64,000 bases of DNA from assembly GCA_033439295.1 (NCBI GenBank), contig JAVTLE010000014.1, forward strand, positions 4,650,001 through 4,714,000, written 5' to 3'. The notes beneath the pieces are model-generated. The model saw only the letters and a program-made list of their open reading frames with translations. It did no database searches and was not told the DNA's origin. Positions 58,640 to 64,000 of this stretch are shown piece by piece. The DNA is from Deuterostichococcus epilithicus. Taxonomy: Eukaryota > Chlorophyta > Trebouxiophyceae > Prasiolales > Stichococcaceae. A program made the translations under genes and the position numbers. How positions within the stretch are numbered: position 1 is the first letter of the stretch; each line of letters opens with the position of its first letter.

Positions 58640-59884
58640 CGCCTGCAATGCGCGGCTCAGCAGCACTCTGGCCGGCAGCCCCGGCCATGAAAGCAGGGTC
58701 TGACGCTGCACGCTCTGCTTCGCCAGCAAGGATTCACGGGCCACATATTGCTACAGCAATGACGAAAGGTGGCAGCGGAAATGCACAGCCAGCCGCACAG
58801 GCTGCTAGAGGCGCGGCACTGTGGGGCTGTGCTGCGGGATGAAGGGTATGCATCGTGGTGTCAGAGTAACTGACGTGGTCCGAGTTGTACGGAAGCCGGC
58901 AGCGTACCATCCGACGCATGTCAGTGTCATGCTTTGGTTAGGACTCACGATCAGTAATGCTGTGATTTGTAAGGCGGCTAGAATGACGCAGCTGTGCAAC
59001 GTACACCTGTATACTATTATCTGTGAGTGTGTCTCCAGTGAGATTGCAACCTTGTGCACTCTCGTGTAACAGATGGTGACCACGACAACGATGTCCTTCG
59101 TCAAGCTGCACCAACATTGAAGACCGCTGGCACCGTTTGTCGCCTGCACGAAAGAAATAAACATTATGATAGATCGTATGCGTGGGTGCAGATTATACAC
59201 TACACGAGGTCAGCTTGACATGATACATGAGCCTAAATCGAAGTATGTACCTTGACGTCATTGCGCACTGGTCACACCGTTCAGCAAAGGAGACTTTGCT
59301 CAAGATGGGCCCAAGCGGGCCATATTTAAAGGCCCAATAGGGACAAGCTCATCTCAGCCATGAGCAGACGACTTGTAAAGTTGACGGTGGGAAGGGCGAC
59401 ACCAAGCTGGACAGGCAGCGCAGCATTCATGCCAGTTGTGGGTGTCAGAGCGGGTTTCGTGTATGCATGGGACGGACCGTGCTCAGCACGGCACAGCAGG
59501 GTGACACTCCGAGAGGCGAGTGAGTTTCATCAAATTGTCAGTGTGTCGACAGGTCAGACCTTGAAACAGTCTGTTCGCTCCATGGCTGGATCTGAAATGG
59601 TGCAGCAACAACCTGGCACCGAGTGCACTGCAACGTCGCGCCATGTGGCATCAATGGCATGGTGTACGGCTCGCGGACGGCTGTCTGTGGGGTTGGTGTC
59701 AACAGTAGAGTTTGGAGACGAGCCCTGAGCTGCACCGAAGGTCCATAATACCCCCTGCCACGCCAGTGGCTGCTGGCGGTCTACATTCAAAATCGTTGCG
59801 TCCAGTGGTTGTCGCACAGCGCCCGGTCACTGATGCCGCAAAGTCTGCTCAGAGCTGCTCCGACGCCCTCCAGACGGGTCGTCA
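58640..59884. other. Intergenic between convergent genes
   Basis: About 1.2 kb with short frames only, partly AT-rich (58.85-59.3 kb). A plus-strand frame at 59360-59728 (122 codons) has no motif. I see nothing to annotate. Confidence 0.5.
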
Positions 59885-62800
59885 TCAGATGCTAGAACCC
59901 TCGTGAAGCAACACGTACTCGCGCGTGCTGTTGCCGAACCGCACCATGTCCTGCGACATGGGCAAACCATTGGCAGGTTGCAGGAGGTGGACGAAAGAGC
60001 AGCTTGTTACACCAATGAACGACTGGTCCTGAAACACACCCACACATGCCGAGATAGGCGAGAGACGAGGAAGGAACACAACAATCAGTGCGGCTCAGCA
60101 GTCCCAGTGTAAGGCCTCGCACACCTGCTCCAGCAGGTCATGGGAGCGCTGGACCTCCACGCAGCAACACCAAGACGTCCTGACATCTGGGCATCGACTA
60201 TGAAGTCGGCAATCCGAATGAGATGCGTGCTTGTGGGAGACATCCACCTGCTCCAGCAGCTCGTAGTATCGCTCCCCCTCGATGCGCTCGTTGTTCACCC
60301 AGGTGCCGTTCACGGAGCCCAGGTCCATAAGATAGGGCCGCACGGAAGAGTGCATCATGCCGTCTGCGCCCTCTTTCTCAGTCCGCCTGCGCATCAACAG
60401 GAGGATGACGCTGAAGGACACTGGAGCGAGGGCTGTGGACGAAAACCTCGCCAGGTTGGGCCGCACTGATGCGTACATCATGCCGTCCGCGCCCCTTTGC
60501 CTGTGCGCCTGTGTGAGGAGAGATGGTCGGAAGCAAAGAGTTAAGGGAACATGTCCACGAGGTATGGCTGCACTGAAAGCGTGCATCTGGCTGTCCGCGG
60601 CCTCTGTTCTGCGCGCCTTCGGATCATACCAGACAAGAAGTTGCTCAGACAGTGTAAATGCAAATGATTAAAGATAGTTGGAGCGTAGGTCTACAAGTCA
60701 CGGCCGCGCGCAAGCATGCAGCATGCCTTCAGCACCGCCCATCTCCGTGCGCCTGCGCAGCGCAGATGATGGACTCGGGGCATGAGGCCGTAGGACACTG
60801 ACAGCAAGGCCTGTTGCATTGGCCCCTGGTTGGGGTCTGCGCCTGCCCGACACACACGGGCATCCAGCTGTCAGCCTGTCCAGCCGGTGCCATCGTCCGC
60901 GTGCATGTGCCATAGACTTGCACGGCGCGCCGCCATCTCGCTGCAGCCGGCCTAGTGTGCCACCAAATGCGCACCTGAATTGCAGCACCGCATGCTGCTT
61001 GGAGCAAGAGGGGTGGTCCGTCGGCACATCCGCAACCCGCCGCTCCCGCCCAAACAGGTAGCAGCTCTGCCGGTGGATCGGCAGCGGGTCCTGCGCGTAA
61101 GGCACAGCAATCATCGTCGTTCGGGATGCTGCACACAGCATGGCGCACATGACAACGATACAGCGATCGCCCGCCGCTGATCAGCGGCTGCCGAGCCCGG
61201 CATGTTTCCCGTCTCCCCGGCCTCCCTCACCGCACTCCGGCACAGACATCGTCGACGCCGCAGCATCTGTGTCCGTGCCAGACCCATTCGAGCCTGGCCC
61301 CGGCTGACGATCCGCACACGTCTGTGCAGTTGGCATCGCATCACATCTGAGACATGACCAGACACGGCGCCACCCAGCAGGGCTTGTTGCCCGTGACTCG
61401 GCACAGGCGCCTGAGGCGCTGCAGGGTGTTGCCGCTCCGCTGCTGCCAACCGAGCTACGCTGCCAGCCACTGCGTTTCCGCAGAAGGGCCGCCAGCCTCC
61501 AGACCCACGAGGGCTTGCCGCGCCCGGACTGACACAGGCGCCCGCGCTGCTGCAGAATGGCCGTGTCGCAGCCGCTGCCGACTCAGCTGGAGCTGACCTG
61601 ACAGCCTCACAATTTCGCAGGAGGGCGACCAGGCTTCGCATGACCAGGCTCCGCCACTTGAGATGGCAGCGCCCACCTGGAAGGGCTTGCCGCCCTTGAA
61701 CTGGTACAGGCGCCAGCGGTGCTGCGGGTTAGCGGCTTCCTGCGGCTCCGCGTGCAGCATCACCACACCGTTCACCTTGTTGCTCTCCGCCGCCAGCGCG
61801 CCCGACAGCCCAAAGTCCGGCTCCGGCTCCGGCGCCTGCAATACAAAAACCGTGAAGCCATCGTCCTACAGGTGGCCGTCCTGTGTCCCTTGTGCAGGGT
61901 CACACCGGACAGCGTTTGCTCTCTACTGCCAGCGTGACCAGGTACGCAGAGTTCTGCTCCGTCGACGGCGCCTGGGGGAATATCATTTATACTATGGTGA
62001 AAGATGATGCTGGAAGGGCTACGTATGACTCATTGCTGTGGCGCTCCACCGCCTGCGCGCATGAAAGCCCGAAGCCCGGTTCCGCTACGAAGGACATGGA
62101 CAATCTGAAGCAGCAAACTGTCGAACATGGCAAGAGTAAAGAAGCTCGGTGACATAGGTGAGAGTCTCTGTCGCAATTGCAGTGCCTCCAGCTTGCCTGG
62201 CCGCGGCACAGAGACCGAGCACAGCATCTGACCTTTCAACAGGCAGGCGCGCACACGTCTGCATCTGGCGCATGCAGTGCCTGCTGATGTCAGGATAGGG
62301 CTTGTCAAAGAAGCTCGTGGGCCACTGCAGCCTCGGCTGCCTCGGCCTGCGGCCGCACCTACTGCTGCTGCAGCGTCGCTGGCCGAAACAGCATGCCGGT
62401 CTGACTCGCGCTGGGGCTGGCCGAGGGGTCGCATGAATGCATAATTGGGAGCGGTCGCAAGCATGTGCCAGAGTTCAGGGTTTAACTGCCAGTGTCCCAC
62501 CTCCTCCTCGGCAGGCTCGTCCAGTGGCGGCGGCCCCTGCTGCTGTGGCGGCGGCGGCAGCGCCTCATTCAGCTGAGCCGCATCGGGCGACTGGTCGAAG
62601 CGGCTGCGCCTGCAGGGCGACCAGCAGCACAGGAAGGATTGTACGGAGCTGCTCATCTCAGCAGCTTCCGGCGGCAGCTGTGCGCAGCGGCGCCTGGCTT
62701 GGCTGCCCTGCTCCCGACGGCTCTCACACAGTGCCGGCCCCAGGTGCGGGGCATTGAGGACTGCGTGAAGGAAGGTGGCTCGAATGTGCATGTTCTCTGC

Positions 62801-63712
62801 TGAGCTGCGAAGCCGCCCCTCCCACTGAGAATGGCAGCTCCATTCGAAAGCGGCGCCATACTTCAGCAGGACACCGGCACCTTCGTGTAGGCCAAAGCGA
62901 TTCACTGCCTCCGGAGGCCTCAAGCCCGCAAGACAGTACACGCTCTCTGCACAGAAAGCATTTTCAACACGCGCCGCCCGCACGGCGTGGCGCAGTGCAG
63001 GAGCACAGCGCACCGCTTGCCGGGCTTCCCGCCGTCCGGCGGCGGCGGCGGCGCTTCCCGCCCGTCACGGTCCGTGCCGCGGCGAGCCGGCGACAGCGGC
63101 GGCTCCCGTCGCTCGGAGCTCCTGCCCCCCGCCGGCTCCTCCTCCCTGCCGCTGCGCTGCCGGCGCTCGCCGCTCCTGTGCCCGGCCGCCGGACTGCCCG
63201 CGCGGGCGTGCAGGGTCCTGCGCCGGCTGCCGGCATGGCCGCGGCCCTCGTGTCGGGGGCTGTCATCGCGCCGCCTGCGAGGCGCACAGTCAGCCTGCGT
63301 CGGCCCACACCGCCGCTCGCTGCACGACGACTGCTGATGCGTGTTTCAGGCCCCGCAGCACATGCGACCCAAGTCGCTGATGCGCCTCATGGCACAGAAC
63401 ATACGATGCCAGGTTCGGTCATGCCATGCGTGATGTGCCACTGGCAGGGATTGCAGGCGGCGTCCAGTGGCTCCCACTGGGTCCATGCTTCTCAGCCACA
63501 TCCACTCTGGGACCAACTGAGCCCATGATTGGTATATTTTGCATCACCTTTGCAGCGGTGTGTACCGCACACCATGCAAATTTTGCCGACCTGCGGTGCT
63601 TCTCGCTGTTGTGGCCCTGATCCTCGTCCCGGAGCCGCTCCCGCCGGCGGCCCGGCGAGTGATTATCGCTGCCCCGCCGCGGGCTGCGGCTGCGGCTGCC
63701 GTGGCGTCCCAT
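59885..63712 (-). CDS. SNIP1/DAWDLE-type FHA-domain protein
   Basis: Nuclear phosphothreonine-binding FHA protein. In plants the DAWDLE family works in small-RNA biogenesis and splicing; animal SNIP1 is a spliceosome component. Seven exons: 63712-63591 (MGRHGSRSRSPRR, RS-rich), 63274-63014 (Arg/Ser/Glu-rich), about 62608-62500 (RFDQSPDAAQLNEALPPPP), 61835-61677 (PDFGLSGALAAESNKVNGV, RWRLYQFKGGKPF), about 61091-60977 (YLFGRERRVADVPTDHPSCS, KQHAVLQFR), about 60393-60251 (PYLMDLGSVNGTWVNNERIE) and about 59950-59885 (MVRFGNSTREYVLLHEGSSI). FHA signature residues are present: GR, S-x-x-H (SCSKQH) and NGTW. About 325 aa, as usual for the core family. The order and wording of the blocks fit the family closely, so confidence is high. 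Confidence 0.92.
60335..60790. repeat. Four-copy exon echo, FHA-gene exon 6
   Basis: The exon start (plus-strand TGCATCATGCCGTCTGCGCC at 60351) recurs at about 60474 (TACATCATGCCGTCCGCGCC), 60582 (TGCATCTGGCTGTCCGCGG) and 60717 (TGCAGCATGCCTTCAGCACC). The spacings are about 123, 108 and 135 nt, filling the upstream intron. On the minus strand the copies still read GADGMMYASVRP and GAEGMLHACARP against the exon's GADGMMHSSVRP. Confidence 0.88.
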
Positions 63713-64000
63713 GTAAGATGAATCGGCGTCCGCCGCGCCTGCAGCACGGTTTGGTCGTGGGATGGAGGAAGGCTCGACACGACGCCACCCGAAAAGCTCC
63801 AGCAGCTGCACGACTGAAGTCCTCGTGCTGCTGGCTGGCGGGTTTCCGCCGGATGTGCATCCATCAGTCGCCAGATGTGCGCCACATACCTCTGATGTAG
63901 GCAGATCTGGGGCTCACAGTCCTTGCGACGCCAAAGCAGCGTGCAATCGACGATGCCTCGTTCAGGAGCGCTGCTCTGAGCCGCAAGAATGATGGAGCTG
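63713..64000. other. Upstream flank of the FHA gene
   Basis: Presumed promoter and 5' UTR. No further gene is visible before the window ends. Confidence 0.45.

Noticed and set aside
62030-63013. 327-codon minus-strand frame in the FHA gene
   Set aside because: It crosses introns; the family motifs are found in short exons that alternate frames. Only the RFDQSPDAAQLNEALPPPP piece is real coding.
1-64000. CRISPR arrays, prophage, bacterial operons, tRNA genes, retrotransposon polyprotein
   Set aside because: None seen: spaced repeats here are exon-derived with variable steps, there are no phage or reverse-transcriptase motifs, and I found no cloverleaf with conserved boxes.

Overview
This window looks like nuclear DNA of a green alga (Viridiplantae, probably Chlorophyta). 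It is GC-rich. Genes are broken into many short exons (about 45-250 nt) separated by introns of about 100-400 nt. It carries plant-type spliceosomal RNA genes (U1, U5, U4), TTTAGGG-type telomeric motifs, a class XI-like myosin and a SNIP1/DAWDLE-type FHA protein. I found no bacterial operons, CRISPR arrays or tRNAs. All multi-exon models below were joined by hand from six-frame reading and GT/GC-AG junctions. Names rest on recognised motifs, not on database searches.

Layout. 1-2.7 kb: 5' part of an AAAP amino-acid transporter (minus), cut by the window edge. 3.6-10.6 kb: a non-coding RNA neighbourhood. Two copies of a ~755-bp element (3585-4341, 9813-10567) flank a U1 gene, a U5 gene, a U4 5'-end fragment fused to telomere-like repeats, and a full U4 body. 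A shared element (core CCCATAAC) lies about 70-74 nt upstream of U1, U5 and the U4 fragment. 11.8-30.3 kb: one very large minus-strand myosin gene (motor, IQ neck, coiled coil, DIL tail). 31.9-34.9 kb: a tandem pair of small genes for probable mitochondrial single-pass membrane proteins. 36.0-37 kb: a plus-strand type II membrane protein. 38.4-43.9 kb: a second AAAP transporter, paralogous to the first. 45.0-47.7 kb: an isochorismatase-family hydrolase. 47.6-48.7 kb: a BED-like zinc-finger protein. It is divergent from a complete 318-aa histone deacetylase-family gene at 49.0-53.1 kb. 53.4-58.6 kb: two ~86-aa plus-strand paralogs flank minus-strand membrane-protein genes. 59.9-63.7 kb: the SNIP1/DAWDLE FHA gene.

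The most unusual signal cuts across unrelated genes. At no fewer than ten loci, an exon and its splice site are repeated as degenerate tandem copies in the adjacent intron, with a spacing of roughly 110-160 nt (shortest about 83). These 'exon echoes' occur in the myosin, HDAC, isochorismatase, FHA and transporter genes. They look like the footprint of tandem duplication across splice junctions, a proposed route of intron creation or expansion. The myosin is probably a transport motor, the HDAC-like and BED proteins share a ~320-bp intergenic region, and the snRNAs and the FHA protein both belong to RNA processing. Nothing else indicates that the genes form one pathway.
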